This document shows, piece by piece, positions 63,787 through 64,000 of a DNA stretch of 64,000 nt. Under the pieces are notes generated by a model, which was given only the letters and a program-made list of their open reading frames with translations, did not search any database and was not told the origin of the DNA. The translations under genes and the position numbers were made by a program. Numbering within the stretch: position 1 is the first letter of the stretch; each line of letters starts with the position of its first letter. Source of the DNA: Tildeniella torsiva UHER 1998/13D (GTDB taxonomy: Bacteria; Cyanobacteriota; Cyanobacteriia; Phormidesmidales; Phormidesmidaceae); NCBI GenBank assembly GCA_019358835.1, contig JAHHIH010000013.1:101566-165565 (forward strand). Reading direction: 5' to 3'.

Positions 63787-64000
63787 AGATTCGCCATAGC
63801 TATGCTAAGGAAAGAATCGATATATTTCCTTGCGGTGCAAAAACCGCACAAAGATCACCTCGTCGTCGCTGAGCTTTAACCGACATTGCGCAGGTAGACA
63901 GGAATTAATTTAGGAGATAGTAGCGGCAGGCCGGGAAGCCTATGAGACGGATGATTTTGCTTCGTTCCTCAGATAGGTTGCTGACCTGCTGCCCTGTATT
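63787..64000 (-). other. right-edge region with ORF fragments
   Basis: Minus-strand frame 63805-63900 reads CRLKLSDDEVIFVRFLHRKE then IYRFFP before a stop, without a start. A second minus frame enters from the right edge and stops near 63911. They look like pieces of a broken small gene, toxin-like in style but not identified. Confidence 0.35.

Noticed and set aside
1..64000. tRNA or rRNA genes
   Set aside because: No T-loop GGTTC-x-A-x-TCC context with a matching acceptor stem was found by eye; a covariance-model scan would be needed to exclude them.

Overview
The window looks like chromosomal DNA of a GC-rich filamentous or unicellular cyanobacterium of the Leptolyngbya/Nodosilinea type (lineage inferred). 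The evidence is a Mg-protoporphyrin IX methyltransferase (chlM), the ferredoxin-thioredoxin reductase variable chain (ftrV), an NDH-1 NdhD subunit, cyanobacteria-specific small proteins (DUF4327-like, DUF2839), a DICT-domain histidine kinase, a PTPA-CTERM protein, two NtcA-type boxes, and the HIP1 octamer GCGATCGC recurring throughout. About 58 protein genes are supported. No rRNA, tRNA or CRISPR array was found. Most of the window is core housekeeping DNA; the accessory parts are small.

Layout. 1-4.4 kb: end of a TPR protein, a small membrane protein, an RluE-like pseudouridine synthase, a zinc-ribbon PP2C phosphatase. 4.4-10 kb: thrS, a small SLH protein, thrB, ndhD with a strong terminator. 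10-17.2 kb: a 58-aa zinc-ribbon ORF carrying a dispersed repeat, a YedY-like molybdoenzyme, a GlsB-like protein, a GAF-LuxR regulator behind a perfect palindrome, a PTPA-CTERM protein, a membrane GTPase, a DICT-GAF histidine kinase. 17.4-22.5 kb: amt with an NtcA box, purE, chlM, DUF423, ftrV and small unknowns. 22.6-27.7 kb: an orphan solute-binding protein overlapping tail-to-tail with a PAS-GAF-GGDEF-EAL protein, then a GH24 lysozyme. 28-33.1 kb: M16 protease, fructosamine-kinase-like protein, an NtcA-promoted glutamine-synthetase-family gene, an inactive rhodanese. 33.8-38.7 kb: a 340-aa unknown, gpsA, a CtaA-type copper ATPase.

38.7-40.7 kb is an AT-rich insert with a Fic protein and decayed sequence. 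40.7-46.4 kb: two HAD phosphatases, a secreted unknown, prmC, an M15 peptidase with four internal repeats. 47-52.6 kb: pntA and pntB (separated by a G-rich/C-rich inverted repeat), a DUF4340 protein, purU, higBA. 52.6-64 kb: dxr with a small membrane protein, an ArsR-family regulator, PBP2, a membrane-anchored TAXI protein, a 731-aa repeat protein, DUF2839, a GNAT acetyltransferase, a degenerate DinG-like helicase, tyrA.

Working together: amt and the glutamine-synthetase-family gene both carry GTA-N8-TAC boxes with a -10-like hexamer exactly 22 nt downstream, so they are probably NtcA-controlled nitrogen genes. GGDEF-EAL, GAF-LuxR, DICT-kinase and PP2C proteins form a dense signalling set. 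Several families of palindromic dispersed repeats lie between and sometimes inside genes; the clearest case is one 32-bp element that is read as protein in two unrelated genes in opposite orientations.
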